Part shown: piece after piece, positions 17,493 to 26,596 of the stretch
How the letters are laid out: each line of letters opens with the position of its first letter
Position numbering within the stretch: position 1 is the stretch's first letter
From: Enterobacter sichuanensis
Lineage (GTDB): Bacteria > Pseudomonadota > Gammaproteobacteria > Enterobacterales > Enterobacteriaceae
Direction: 5' to 3'
Length of the DNA: 64,000 bases
Assembly: GCF_002939185.1 (NCBI RefSeq)
Contig: NZ_POVL01000007.1
Coordinates: 51,618 to 115,617, forward strand
Notes under the pieces: generated by a model
Told to the model about the DNA's origin: nothing
Databases searched by the model: none
What the model saw: only the letters and a program-made list of their open reading frames with translations
Translations under genes and position numbers: made by a program

Positions 17493-18722
17493 TTAGCCCA
17501 CAAACATCACCGACACGCACAGCACGCCGACGATAAGCGTCAGCAGGTTGCCAATGGAACGGTACTGTTTCAGGGAGGGGATCAGATACGTCGACAGCGT
17601 CGGCATGATAAACAGGATCATGGCGATTAGCGGGCCGCTGATGGCGTAAATCATCGAAATGGCGTTCGGGTTAATGCAGCAGACGGCAAAGGTGATGAAC
17701 GACACCCCCATAATAGAAACTGCGCGGTTAAAGGCGCGGCTCTTTTTCACACCCACCTGGTTGAGCGACGACCTCACGATCTCCGTCGCCCCTTCAATCA
17801 CCCCAAAATAGGTGCCGAGGAACGATTTCGACATCGCAATAATCGCCACAATAATCCCGGAAATACCGAGCCATGCCGGTGACGACGGCATCATCGACAG
17901 CGCTGACAGGATAGTCACCCCTTGCGCTTTGGCGGTCACAATATACGACGGCGGGATAGAGAGCAGGCAGCTGAAGACAAAGAACAGCACGCTCAGGCAG
18001 ATAATCAGATATGCCACCTTCATGATCTTCTTGCATTTATCCATCGCGCCATCGGCAAACTTCTCGCGACGGTCAACGGCAAACGTCGAGATAATCGGGG
18101 TATGGCTGAACGCAAACACCATCACCGGAATCGAAATCCATACCTGATGCAGCGTATGGCGATCGACGGTCATCTGGCTGGTCAGCAGCGAGGGCTGCCA
18201 GCTGCCAATCAGATAGAGCGAGACAAACAGGAAATAGGCAATCAGCGGAAACACGAGGAAGCCCATCACTTTTATCGTGATATGCCGTCCCATCAGGAAG
18301 ATCAGATTAAGCACCAGTACCACGCCCAGGCTGACCAGCACGCGAACGGTGGTGTCTACCGTCAGGTGTTTCGCCAGCTGTTCCGTCAGCGAGTTGGTGA
18401 TGGCCACCGCATAAATCTGCACCACCACAAAGAAGGCGATGAAATAGAGCGTGGTGATCAGATTGCCAATCTTCCTGCCGTAGTAGTGCGAGACGGCGCC
18501 GGTGATCCCTTCATTGCCCTTTGTTTTTGACGACAGGATAAATTGCGCCAGCGCCCGGTGCGGCCAGTAGGTTAAGGGGTAGGCCACGAGGGCGGTAATA
18601 AACAGGACAATAGCGCCTGCGGAGCCCAGCTGAATGGGCAGGAACAGCGTTCCTGCGCCCACGGCCGTGCCGTAGAGAGCGAAACTCCAGAGAGTCTCAT
18701 CTTTTGACCAAATTTTCGACAT
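17493..18722 (-). CDS. yqeG: YqeG, HAAAP-family amino-acid transporter
   Basis: 409 residues, the same length as E. coli YqeG and closely matching it throughout (start MSKIWSKDETLWSFALYGTA). About 11 membrane helices form a SdaC/TdcC-like inner-membrane transporter, probably for serine or threonine with H+ or Na+. YqeG lies beside yqeF in E. coli as well; here a PACE/LysR pair is inserted between them. The left side of this gene is the backbone edge of the glyU variable region. Confidence 0.93.
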   Translation of the reverse strand: MSKIWSKDETLWSFALYGTAVGAGTLFLPIQLGSAGAIVLFITALVAYPLTYWPHRALAQFILSSKTKGNEGITGAVSHYYGRKIGNLITTLYFIAFFVVVQIYAVAITNSLTEQLAKHLTVDTTVRVLVSLGVVLVLNLIFLMGRHITIKVMGFLVFPLIAYFLFVSLYLIGSWQPSLLTSQMTVDRHTLHQVWISIPVMVFAFSHTPIISTFAVDRREKFADGAMDKCKKIMKVAYLIICLSVLFFVFSCLLSIPPSYIVTAKAQGVTILSALSMMPSSPAWLGISGIIVAIIAMSKSFLGTYFGVIEGATEIVRSSLNQVGVKKSRAFNRAVSIMGVSFITFAVCCINPNAISMIYAISGPLIAMILFIMPTLSTYLIPSLKQYRSIGNLLTLIVGVLCVSVMFVG

Positions 18723-18841
18723 TAGAGCAACGTATCAACTATCAAACCATCGGAATGGAGTGCAATTTACCATAGTTATGCATGGAGAGCGCAGTTGCTT
18801 CGAAGTGGTCAGGCCGGAACGGACGTCCGGCCAGAGGAGGT

Positions 18842-19303
18842 TTAGCCTGCCAGGGCGCGTCGCTGCTGGCGGCGCTTAAGAAATTTTTCGCGAAGGCAAT
18901 CGTACGCCCAGTTATAGAACAGGGTATACGGCAGGAAGAACAGGAAGAAACCTATTTCCAGTGTGAATGCCTGAAGCAGCGTGACCCCCAGCACGGCGGC
19001 GACTATCGACACGCCAATCACAATAAACCCGCATTCGAAGCCCAGCGCATGAAGCGTACGCACTTTTGCCGTACGTGTTACACGCTGAACCGGCCAGAAA
19101 CGGTCGAAGCCGACGTTATAGATAATGTTCCAGAGCATAGCCGTGGTGGCCAGAATAATGGTCAACCCACCCATCTCCACCACGGAACGCTGCATAAGCC
19201 AGGCTGCGGTGGGGGCGAGGATCGCCGTCGCGATCCCTTCGAAACAGACAGCATGAAAGATCCGCTCCGGCAGTTTACGTTGGAGTGCATCCTGATGTTG
19301 CAT
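18842..19303 (-). CDS. PACE-family efflux transporter
   Basis: 153 residues with four membrane helices in two tandem bacterial transmembrane pair repeats, marked by ERIFHAVCFEGIATAIL and RVRTLHALGFECGFIVIGV-type segments (KVRTLHALGFECGF here) and the acidic residue in helix 1 that is essential in AceI. PACE proteins export chlorhexidine, acriflavine and, physiologically, short diamines. The start at 19303 has GAGGT 9 nt upstream. A divergently transcribed LysR gene mirrors the aceI-aceR organisation of Acinetobacter. Confidence 0.9.
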   Translation of the reverse strand: MQHQDALQRKLPERIFHAVCFEGIATAILAPTAAWLMQRSVVEMGGLTIILATTAMLWNIIYNVGFDRFWPVQRVTRTAKVRTLHALGFECGFIVIGVSIVAAVLGVTLLQAFTLEIGFFLFFLPYTLFYNWAYDCLREKFLKRRQQRRALAG

Positions 19304-19408
19304 AGTTATAGACCTCATTAATTCGCCGGTATGGGCGTTGATGCAGCCTATTTTTATCGCTAAAGCTGATATATTAAAGATAGTATCCATCGTAAAAGTA
19401 GATAGGTT

Positions 19409-20275
19409 ATGCGCTATTCACCTGAAGCCCTTACCGCCTTTGTCGAGACCGTTGCGGCGGGCTCTTTTTCGGCGGCCGCTCGCCGGCTGCGTAAAAGCCA
19501 GTCGACGATCAGCACGTCCATTGCCAATCTTGAAGCCGATCTGGGATTCGAGCTGTTTGACCGCTCGGCGCGCCAGCCGGTGTTAACGGCCCAGGGTGAA
19601 CAGGTGCTGGGCTATGTGCAGGCCATTCTCGCCGCCAGCACGCGGCTGGACGAGCTGGCGGTGTCGCTAACGGCGCAAACCGAAGCGCGCCTGACGTTTG
19701 TCCTTTCGGATACTCTCAACCCGGACGTGCTGGAAGAGATGATGAAGCAGTTTGACGCCCGCTTTCCCCATACGGAATTCGAATGCCTGATTGGCGAGGA
19801 GGAGGACGTAATCGATCTGCTGCAAAAGGAGCGGGCTCAGGTGGGTCTGACGGAAGCCCGGGACAGCTACCCCACCGATATCGGCGCTACCCGCCTGCCG
19901 ATGCAGACCCGGATGGCGATCTATGTTGCCACCACGCACCCGCTGGCGGGGCAGGATGACGTTCAGCATGACGAGCTGCACGGCTGGCGGGAGCTGCGGC
20001 TGAGCACCTATCTTGAACGCGAGGCTGAGATCGCCCGCGGGCCCGTCTGGTCAGCACCAAATTACCTGTTACTCTTGAGTATGGCGGTACAGGGATTTGG
20101 CTGGTGCGTGTTGCCCTGCGCACTGGTGGATGAGTTTGCCGCCGCGAAATCCCTGGTACAGCTCAACGTACCAGGCTGGCCGCGGGCGATCGGCATCGAT
20201 CTGCTGTGGAATAAACGATCCCCTCCCGGCGTGGCCGGACGCTGGCTGCGGCAGTATCTGCAGGATGCGCGCTGA
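19409..20275 (+). CDS. LysR-family regulator, likely of the divergent PACE gene
   Basis: 288 residues. The N-terminal winged HTH (ALTAFVETVAAGSFSAAARR, then QSTISTSIANLEADLGFELF) is followed by a periplasmic-binding-like effector domain. By analogy with AceR, which activates aceI on binding its substrate, this protein is a good candidate to control the PACE gene from the shared 105-nt intergenic region. It has no homology-independent support for a ligand. Confidence 0.88.
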   Translation: MRYSPEALTAFVETVAAGSFSAAARRLRKSQSTISTSIANLEADLGFELFDRSARQPVLTAQGEQVLGYVQAILAASTRLDELAVSLTAQTEARLTFVLSDTLNPDVLEEMMKQFDARFPHTEFECLIGEEEDVIDLLQKERAQVGLTEARDSYPTDIGATRLPMQTRMAIYVATTHPLAGQDDVQHDELHGWRELRLSTYLEREAEIARGPVWSAPNYLLLLSMAVQGFGWCVLPCALVDEFAAAKSLVQLNVPGWPRAIGIDLLWNKRSPPGVAGRWLRQYLQDAR

Positions 20276-20368
20276 TCCTTGTGATTAAACTCACTATTTT
20301 TAAACAATTAAGATAATTGCCAGTAACAATCCTCTACTATCGTCATGTCATTTAACACAGAGGTCGTG

Positions 20369-21547
20369 ATGAAAGATGTCGTAATAGTGGGTGCGTTGCG
20401 TACAGCTATCGGCTGTTTTCAGGGAGCGCTGGCGCGTCATTCGGCGGTTGACCTGGGGAGCGTGGTGGTGAAAGCGCTGGTGGAACGCAGCGGGATCGCA
20501 GCACATGAAGTGGACGAGGTAATCCTCGGTCAGGTGCTCACGGCCGGCGCCGGACAAAACCCTGCACGGCAGGCGGCGCTGAAAGGCGGACTGCCCAATA
20601 CCGTCTCCGCCATTACCATCAACGACGTCTGTGGATCAGGATTAAAAGCGCTGCATCTCGCGACGCAGGCCATTCAGTGTGGTGAAGCGGATGTGGTTAT
20701 TGCTGGCGGGCAAGAGAACATGAGCCGTGCGCCGCATGTACTGACCGACAGCCGTACCGGCGCACAGTTGGGCAATAGCCAGCTGCTCGACAGCCTGGTG
20801 CATGACGGGCTGTGGGATGCCTTTAATGATTACCATATGGGCGTGACGGCGGAAAACCTGGCGCGCGAGTACGGCATCAGCCGTGAATTGCAGGATGCGT
20901 ATGCGCTCAGCTCGCAGCAAAAAGCGCGCGCGGCGATCGACTCCGGTCGTTTTCGCGACGAAATTGTGCCAGTCAGCACCCGGCGCCAGAATGGCGACGT
21001 TATCGTCGTGGATACCGATGAACAGCCGCGCACCGACGCCAGTGCCGAAGGCCTGGCGAGACTGAATCCTGCTTTTGAAACGCAGGGCTCCGTCACGGCG
21101 GGGAATGCCTCTTCCATTAACGACGGCGCAGCCGCCGTCATGATGATGAGCGAAAGCAAAGCCCTTGAGCTCGATCTCCCCGTGCTGGCCCGCATTAAAG
21201 CTTTCGCCAGCGTGGGGGTTGATCCTGCGTTAATGGGGATCGCGCCGGTCTATGCGACCCGTCGCTGTCTCGATCGCGCAGGGTGGCAGCTTTCTGACGT
21301 TGATCTGATTGAGGTGAACGAAGCTTTTGCCGCGCAGGCCATCTCGGTTGGCAAAATGCTGGAGTGGGATCCGCTGCGGGTTAACGTTAACGGTGGGGCG
21401 ATCGCGCTGGGGCATCCTATCGGCGCCTCCGGGTGCCGGATCCTGGTTTCGCTGGTCCACGAAATGAAAAAGCGCAACGCCCGTAAAGGGATTGCCACCC
21501 TCTGTATCGGCGGTGGGCAAGGGGTGGCGCTGGCCATCGAACGCTAA
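20369..21547 (+). CDS. yqeF: Acetyl-CoA acetyltransferase (thiolase) YqeF
   Basis: 392 residues, a biosynthetic-type thiolase that condenses two acetyl-CoA or cleaves acetoacetyl-CoA. The nucleophilic Cys is in NDVCGSGLKALHLATQ, the His in NGGAIALGHPIGASGC, and the second catalytic Cys in ATLCIGGGQGVALAIER. The start at 20369 is preceded by AGAGGT; an in-frame ATG at 20345 has no ribosome site. Synteny with yqeG and kduI supports YqeF rather than AtoB. Confidence 0.93.
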   Translation: MKDVVIVGALRTAIGCFQGALARHSAVDLGSVVVKALVERSGIAAHEVDEVILGQVLTAGAGQNPARQAALKGGLPNTVSAITINDVCGSGLKALHLATQAIQCGEADVVIAGGQENMSRAPHVLTDSRTGAQLGNSQLLDSLVHDGLWDAFNDYHMGVTAENLAREYGISRELQDAYALSSQQKARAAIDSGRFRDEIVPVSTRRQNGDVIVVDTDEQPRTDASAEGLARLNPAFETQGSVTAGNASSINDGAAAVMMMSESKALELDLPVLARIKAFASVGVDPALMGIAPVYATRRCLDRAGWQLSDVDLIEVNEAFAAQAISVGKMLEWDPLRVNVNGGAIALGHPIGASGCRILVSLVHEMKKRNARKGIATLCIGGGQGVALAIER

Positions 21548-21563
21548 TCCTGTTTCATCGAAT

Positions 21564-21589
21564 AAAACCTCCTGCGGGAGGTTTTTTTT
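21564..21589 (+). terminator. Terminator of yqeF
   Basis: AAAACCTCC/GGAGGTTTT stem with a 4-nt loop followed by a T run. Confidence 0.9.
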
Positions 21590-21657
21590 ATCCTGCTGCT
21601 TGTTGCCTGGCTACGTATCGTGATCCGGGCGTCATTTTCGTTATAAACAAAACAAAA

Positions 21658-21677
21658 AATGAAACGCTGTTTTAATT
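21658..21677. promoter_or_regulatory. KdgR-type operator 1 of kduI-kduD
   Basis: AATGAAACGCTGTTTTAATT closely follows the KdgR consensus (AATGAAAC-N3-GTTTCATT). It lies just upstream of the -35 element. KdgR is the repressor of pectate and hexuronate catabolism relieved by 2-keto-3-deoxygluconate. Confidence 0.75.
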
Positions 21678-21681
21678 GTAA

Positions 21682-21710
21682 TTGAAAAGCCCACTTTATG
21701 CCGATAGTAT
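21682..21710 (+). promoter_or_regulatory. Promoter of kduI-kduD
   Basis: TTGAAA (21682-21687) and TAGTAT (21705-21710) with the optimal 17-nt spacer, flanked on both sides by KdgR-like boxes. Confidence 0.65.
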
Positions 21711-21725
21711 GTGCTCATGATGAAA

Positions 21726-21744
21726 AACGAAACGTTGTTTCGTT
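21726..21744. promoter_or_regulatory. KdgR-type operator 2 of kduI-kduD
   Basis: AACGAAACGTTGTTTCGTT is a perfect 8-bp inverted repeat around a 3-nt centre, just downstream of the predicted transcription start. A repressor bound here would block elongation or open-complex formation. Confidence 0.78.
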
Positions 21745-21784
21745 TATTTTCCGCCTTCGGGCATGACCACATCTGGAGGTTACC

Positions 21785-22621
21785 GTGGACGTCAGAGAAA
21801 GCATCCACAGTGCGCACGCCAAAATGCTGGATACAAAGGGGCTACGCAATGCGTTTTTAGTCGGGCAGGTGTTCGAGGCTGATAACTACACCATGGTTTA
21901 CAGCCATATCGACCGCATTATTGTGGGCGGGATTATGCCCGTCACGCAAACCGTCTCCGTGGGCGGTGAGGTCGGTAAACAGCTGGGCGTAAGCTATTTT
22001 CTGGAGCGTCGCGAGCTGGGGGTCATTAACATCGGCGGGCCGGGCACCATCACCGTCGACGGCCAGTGCTATGAGATTGGCCATCGCGAGGCGCTGTACG
22101 TGGGGAAAGGGGCAAAAGAGGTGCTCTTTGCCAGCATCGACGGCAGCAAACCGGCGAAGTTTTACTATAACTGCGCGCCGGCACATTACACCTGTCCAAC
22201 CAAAAAAGTGACTCCGGCGGATGTCGCCCCGGTAACGCTTGGCGACAACCTCACCAGCAACCGCCGCACCATCAATAAATACTTCGTTCCTGATGTGCTG
22301 GAGACCTGCCAGCTCAGCATGGGGTTGACCGAGCTGGCGCCGGGCAACCTGTGGAACACCATGCCGTGCCATACCCACGAGCGCCGGATGGAGGTCTACT
22401 TTTATTTCAATATGGAGGAGGACGCCTGCGTGTTCCATATGATGGGACAACCCCAGGAAACGCGCCATATCGTGATGCACAACGAGCAGGCGGTCATTTC
22501 ACCGAGCTGGTCCATTCACTCCGGCGTCGGGACGAAAGCCTATACCTTTATCTGGGGAATGGTGGGTGAAAACCAGGTCTTTGATGATATGGACCATGTT
22601 GCGGTCAGCGATCTGCGCTAG
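21785..22621 (+). CDS. kduI: 5-dehydro-4-deoxy-D-glucuronate isomerase
   Basis: Converts 5-keto-4-deoxyuronate from pectin or glycosaminoglycan breakdown into 2,5-diketo-3-deoxygluconate. It has 278 residues, the usual length, and near-identity to E. coli KduI ([39 protein letters not shown]). The cupin zinc site is visible in [16 protein letters not shown]. The start is a GTG preceded by TCTGGAGG. kduD follows 63 nt downstream. Both are under KdgR-like boxes, yet no pectate lyase or oligouronide porin gene is in the window, so the role may be uptake-derived hexuronates. Confidence 0.96.
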   Translation: MDVRESIHSAHAKMLDTKGLRNAFLVGQVFEADNYTMVYSHIDRIIVGGIMPVTQTVSVGGEVGKQLGVSYFLERRELGVINIGGPGTITVDGQCYEIGHREALYVGKGAKEVLFASIDGSKPAKFYYNCAPAHYTCPTKKVTPADVAPVTLGDNLTSNRRTINKYFVPDVLETCQLSMGLTELAPGNLWNTMPCHTHERRMEVYFYFNMEEDACVFHMMGQPQETRHIVMHNEQAVISPSWSIHSGVGTKAYTFIWGMVGENQVFDDMDHVAVSDLR

Positions 22622-22684
22622 TCGCGGGCAGTGAAGTATCAACCTGCCTGTGCGTGACAGGCTCTGAACGAGTAAGGAACAAAC

Positions 22685-23446
22685 ATGATTCTGGATGCAT
22701 TCTCTCTGCAGGGTAAAGTGGCCGTGGTCTCCGGGTGTGACACCGGTCTGGGTCAGGGGATGGCGTTAGGGCTGGCGGAAGCGGGCTGCGATATCGTCGG
22801 GATTAATCTCGTTGAGCCGACGGATACCATCGAGCGCGTGACGGCCCTGGGCCGCCGTTTCCTGAGCCTGACCGCTGACCTGCGTAAAATTGACGCCATT
22901 CCTGAACTGCTGGCGCGCGCGGTGGCGGAATTCGGTCATATCGACATCCTGGTGAACAATGCCGGGCTGATTCGCCGCGAAGATGCGATTAACTTCAGCG
23001 AGCGCGACTGGGACGACGTGATGGATTTGAACATCAAGAGCGTATTTTTCATGTCCCAGGCGGCGGCAAAACATTTTATTGCGCAGGGGAAAGGCGGCAA
23101 GATCGTTAATATCGCCTCTATGCTCTCGTTCCAGGGCGGCATTCGCGTACCGTCATACACCGCGTCCAAAAGTGCCGTGATGGGTGTGACCCGCCTGCTG
23201 GCAAACGAATGGGCGAAGCATAATATCAATGTGAATGCGATTGCACCGGGTTACATGGCAACCAACAACACGCAGCAGCTGCGCGCCGACGAGCAGCGTA
23301 GCGCGGAAATTCTCGACCGCATTCCGGCGGGGCGCTGGGGGCTTCCGGGCGATCTGATGGGGCCGGTCGTGTTTCTGGCCTCGTCGGCGTCGGACTATAT
23401 CAACGGCTACACCGTGGCGGTGGATGGCGGCTGGCTGGCGCGATAA
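22685..23446 (+). CDS. kduD: 2-dehydro-3-deoxy-D-gluconate 5-dehydrogenase
   Basis: NAD(H)-dependent short-chain dehydrogenase acting on the KduI product to give 2-keto-3-deoxygluconate, which then enters the KdgK/Eda route. 253 residues. It has the Rossmann motif SGCDTGLGQGMALGLAEAG, NNAGLIRRED, the catalytic Ser in NIASMLSFQ, YTASK as the YxxxK pair, and the C-terminal YINGYTVAVDGGW. It is the second gene of the kduID operon and ends in a terminator. Confidence 0.96.
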   Translation: MILDAFSLQGKVAVVSGCDTGLGQGMALGLAEAGCDIVGINLVEPTDTIERVTALGRRFLSLTADLRKIDAIPELLARAVAEFGHIDILVNNAGLIRREDAINFSERDWDDVMDLNIKSVFFMSQAAAKHFIAQGKGGKIVNIASMLSFQGGIRVPSYTASKSAVMGVTRLLANEWAKHNINVNAIAPGYMATNNTQQLRADEQRSAEILDRIPAGRWGLPGDLMGPVVFLASSASDYINGYTVAVDGGWLAR

Positions 23447-23463
23447 GCCGCTTCTGGTAAACA

Positions 23464-23491
23464 CCTCTGCCTTCGGGCGGAGGTTTTTTTT
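23464..23491 (+). terminator. Terminator of kduI-kduD
   Basis: CCTCTGCC/GGCGGAGG stem with a TTCG tetraloop and an 8-nt T run. Confidence 0.92.
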
Positions 23492-23628
23492 GCTCAAAAA
23501 TTGTCAAAGTCCATATCGTTAAACACGAAAAATCCATACTAAAAAGTCATGAATGACCATCATCACACTTTTATTGCTGCAAAATTAAGGTATTAGTAAA
23601 TGAATGCGATTATTGAGCATTAATTGAA

Positions 23629-23648
23629 ATTGTAATGTCCATCACAGA
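23629..23648. promoter_or_regulatory. CRP site of araE
   Basis: TGTAATGTCCATCACA matches the CRP consensus TGTGA-N6-TCACA with one mismatch. It lies directly upstream of the AraC half-sites, the same order as in E. coli arabinose promoters. Confidence 0.7.
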
Positions 23649-23659
23649 TCGCTATGTCG

Positions 23660-23697
23660 TAGCGAAATAATCCATATCTTCACCTTTTCCCACCTGA
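23660..23697 (+). promoter_or_regulatory. AraC I1-I2 sites of araE
   Basis: TAGCGAAATAATCCATA (23660-23676) fits TAGC-N7-TCCATA, the strong AraC half-site. Twenty-one bp further, CACCTTTTCCCACCTGA (23681-23697) resembles the weaker araBAD I2 half-site, which ends TACCTGA. I2 overlaps the likely -35 (CTGACA, 23694-23699); a -10 candidate is TAATTT (23718-23723). Two more TCCATA words occur further upstream (near 23508 and 23531). Confidence 0.75.
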
Positions 23698-23756
23698 CAC
23701 TTTTTCTCGCTATCTCGTAATTTCACTTAACGCATTTACTGTTCAGGCAGGAAACT

Positions 23757-25172
23757 ATGACATCAATAAATGACTCTACCCTTATGCCCGCTGCGCTGCG
23801 GGATACACGCCGCATGAACCAGTTTGTCTCTGTGGCCGCCGCCGTGGCGGGCTTATTATTCGGGCTGGATATCGGCGTGATTGCCGGCGCCTTACCGTTT
23901 ATTACCGATCACTTTACCCTGAGCAGCCGTCTGCAGGAGTGGGTGGTGAGCAGCATGATGCTTGGCGCGGCTATCGGCGCGTTGTTCAACGGCTGGCTCT
24001 CGTTTCGTCTGGGGCGCAAATACAGCCTGATGGTCGGGGCGGTTCTGTTTGTCGCGGGTTCCATTGGCTCCGCATTTGCCACGCACGTGGAGGTGTTGCT
24101 GCTCTCCCGCGTGCTGCTGGGGGTGGCGGTGGGGATTGCCTCCTACACGGCCCCACTGTATCTCTCCGAAATGGCGAGTGAGAATGTCCGCGGGAAGATG
24201 ATCAGCATGTACCAGCTGATGGTCACCCTGGGTATTGTGCTGGCGTTCCTCTCTGACACTTACTTCAGCTACAGCGGCAACTGGCGCGCAATGCTCGGCG
24301 TGCTGGCCTTACCGGCGCTGGTGCTGATCGTGCTGGTGATTTTCCTGCCAAACAGTCCGCGCTGGCTGGCGCAAAAAGGGCGCCACGTGGAGGCGGAAGA
24401 GGTGTTGCGTATGCTGCGCGACACCTCAGAAAAAGCGCGCGAAGAGCTCAATGAAATCCGCGAAAGCCTGAAGCTGAAGCAGGGAGGCTGGGCGCTGTTT
24501 AAGATCAACCGCAACGTGCGCCGCGCGGTCTTCCTCGGCATGCTGCTGCAGGCGATGCAGCAATTCACCGGCATGAACATCATCATGTACTACGCGCCAC
24601 GCATTTTCAAAATGGCCGGGTTCACCACCACGGAACAGCAGATGATCGCCACCCTGGTGGTCGGGCTGACCTTTATGTTCGCCACCTTTATTGCCGTATT
24701 CACCGTGGATAAAGCCGGACGTAAACCGGCGTTGAAAATTGGCTTCAGCGTGATGGCGCTCGGTACGCTGATCCTCGGCTACTGCCTGATGCAGTTCGAT
24801 AACGGCACCGCCTCAAGTGGCCTTTCCTGGCTTTCTGTCGGCATGACGATGATGTGTATTGCAGGATACGCGATGAGCGCCGCGCCCGTGGTCTGGATCC
24901 TGTGCTCCGAAATCCAGCCGCTCAAATGCCGTGACTTTGGCATCACCTGCTCGACGACCACCAACTGGGTGTCCAACATGATCATCGGCGCGACGTTCCT
25001 GACGCTGCTGGACGCCATTGGCGCCGCGGGAACGTTCTGGCTCTATACCGTGCTGAACGTGGTGTTTATCGGCGTCACGTTCTGGCTGATCCCGGAAACG
25101 AAAGGCGTAACGCTGGAACATATCGAGCGCAAGCTGATGGCAGGAGAGAAATTGCGCAATATCGGGGTGTGA
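23757..25172 (+). CDS. araE: Arabinose:H+ symporter
   Basis: Low-affinity L-arabinose uptake by an inner-membrane sugar-porter MFS protein. 471 residues, 12 membrane helices. Hallmarks include [41 protein letters not shown] and the C-terminal [16 protein letters not shown]. It is nearly identical to E. coli AraE and lies beside kduD and ygeA as there. The 310 nt upstream hold CRP and AraC sites. The araBAD genes are not in this window. Confidence 0.97.
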   Translation: MTSINDSTLMPAALRDTRRMNQFVSVAAAVAGLLFGLDIGVIAGALPFITDHFTLSSRLQEWVVSSMMLGAAIGALFNGWLSFRLGRKYSLMVGAVLFVAGSIGSAFATHVEVLLLSRVLLGVAVGIASYTAPLYLSEMASENVRGKMISMYQLMVTLGIVLAFLSDTYFSYSGNWRAMLGVLALPALVLIVLVIFLPNSPRWLAQKGRHVEAEEVLRMLRDTSEKAREELNEIRESLKLKQGGWALFKINRNVRRAVFLGMLLQAMQQFTGMNIIMYYAPRIFKMAGFTTTEQQMIATLVVGLTFMFATFIAVFTVDKAGRKPALKIGFSVMALGTLILGYCLMQFDNGTASSGLSWLSVGMTMMCIAGYAMSAAPVVWILCSEIQPLKCRDFGITCSTTTNWVSNMIIGATFLTLLDAIGAAGTFWLYTVLNVVFIGVTFWLIPETKGVTLEHIERKLMAGEKLRNIGV

Positions 25173-25203
25173 TCGTATTGCCTGTATAAACGCTTCAGAC
25201 GAT

Positions 25204-25269
25204 GCCGGAGTTGGAATGATTCTGCGTTATGACAATAATAACGTAATGAAACTCACTACCAACTCTGGC
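25204..25269. repeat. Nested inverted repeat between araE and fepE
   Basis: Outer arms GCCGGAGTTGG (25204-25214) and CCAACTCTGGC (25259-25269) are an 11-bp inverted repeat with one mismatch. An inner repeat, CGTTAT/ATAACG (25225-25230 and 25238-25243), has nearly the same centre. No T run follows. It may be a large hairpin, a small miniature element or a regulator site ahead of fepE. Confidence 0.5.
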
Positions 25270-25382
25270 AGGGGGGGATAAATTAAGGGATTTGAGCTTA
25301 AGATAATTCTTAGGATAATGTATCATCCGACCACCGCTGTTATTTGCGCAAATTAAGCCGAATCCTAAAAAGAAAAATGCCT

Positions 25383-26507
25383 ATGTCTGAGATGGATATC
25401 AAAAAAAGCACAGATCTTGATTTTCCCCGTTATGCCACCCCGGTTGTACACGCTAAAGAGATAGATCTTTTGGGCCTGGTTGAAGTGCTGCTGGCGGCGA
25501 AAAAACGCATTATCGCCGTGACGCTTGCTTTCACGCTGGTTGGCCTGGCCGTTTCATTTTTACTGCCGCAGAAATGGACCAGTAAAGCCGTGATCACGCA
25601 GGCAGAACAGTCGCAGTGGAACCCGTTGCGCCAGATGCTGGTTACGTTACAGGTCCTTGACGTGGATGCGAAAATTTCCCGCCCGGAAGTCTTTGATCTG
25701 TTTATTAAAAAGTTTCAGTCGCAGTCATTGCTCGAAGAGTACATGAAAACTTCTCCTTACGTGACGTCGCAGCTGGAAGGTACTGAGGTGGATGCGCTTG
25801 AGCTGCATCGTGCAATAGTCAATATCTCAGAACGAATGAAAGCGGTGAATGACACTCAGGTTAAAGATGCGGATAAAATGCCGTATGTCTCCTGGACATT
25901 GAGCTTCACGGCACCGACAGCAGGCGATGCGCAAACCGTGCTGGAAGGCTATATCAATTACATTACCGCGATTGTCGAAAAAGAGACGATTCAGAATATC
26001 CGTAGCCAGATAACCCTCAAAACGAAAGCCGTTGAGCAGCAGCTGGAACTGGACCGTGTTCGTCTGACCAATATTCATAATACCAACCTGCAGCGACTGA
26101 ATTATTCGCTGGCCGTGGCGAATGCCGCGGGTATTAAGAAGCCGGTCTACAGTAACGGGCAGGCCGTAAAAGATGACCCGGATTACTCCGTTGCGCTCGG
26201 CGCTGACGGCATTGCGCAAAAACTGCAGATTGAAAAAAATCTAAAGGACGTGACCGAGCTGAATGCGGATTTCCAGAACCGGGAATACTACCTGGCACAG
26301 CTGAAAAAACTCTCCTTTGCCGACGTCAAACTTGAGCCCTTCAGGTACCAGCTTTCACCGTCCATGCCGGTGAAAAAAGATGGCCCGGGTAAGGCCCTGA
26401 TTGTCCTTCTGTCGGCGATCCTGGGTGGGCTGTTTGCCTGCGGTAGCGTTTTACTGCGTGAGGCGATGCTCACCCGCAATCCTCTGCCAGAGCCGGTGAC
26501 GGAATAA
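25383..26507 (+). CDS. fepE: Very long O-antigen chain-length regulator FepE (Wzz family)
   Basis: 374 residues. Polysaccharide co-polymerase with two membrane helices (about 41-60 and 338-358) around a large periplasmic coiled-coil domain. It matches E. coli/Salmonella FepE closely (FLLPQKWTSKAVIT, LNYSLAVANAAGIKKPVYSN, YQLSPSMPVKKDGPGKA), which sets very long LPS O-chains. The start at 25383 (MSEMDIKK) aligns with E. coli MSSLNIKQ; the longer frame begins at 25344. In E. coli fepE is within the enterobactin gene cluster, so its place between araE and ygeA is a relocation. Confidence 0.92.
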   Translation: MSEMDIKKSTDLDFPRYATPVVHAKEIDLLGLVEVLLAAKKRIIAVTLAFTLVGLAVSFLLPQKWTSKAVITQAEQSQWNPLRQMLVTLQVLDVDAKISRPEVFDLFIKKFQSQSLLEEYMKTSPYVTSQLEGTEVDALELHRAIVNISERMKAVNDTQVKDADKMPYVSWTLSFTAPTAGDAQTVLEGYINYITAIVEKETIQNIRSQITLKTKAVEQQLELDRVRLTNIHNTNLQRLNYSLAVANAAGIKKPVYSNGQAVKDDPDYSVALGADGIAQKLQIEKNLKDVTELNADFQNREYYLAQLKKLSFADVKLEPFRYQLSPSMPVKKDGPGKALIVLLSAILGGLFACGSVLLREAMLTRNPLPEPVTE

Positions 26508-26520
26508 CCTCTGCAGATTA

Positions 26521-26549
26521 AAAAGGCGCTGACTTCAGCGCCTTTTTTT
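26521..26549 (+). terminator. Terminator of fepE
   Basis: GGCGCTG/CAGCGCC stem with a 4-nt loop, A run before and T run after. Confidence 0.9.
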
Positions 26550-26596
26550 ATGGCTGCCGGTTGTGTTAAAAAGATCCTGGATAATAAGGAGGGATG

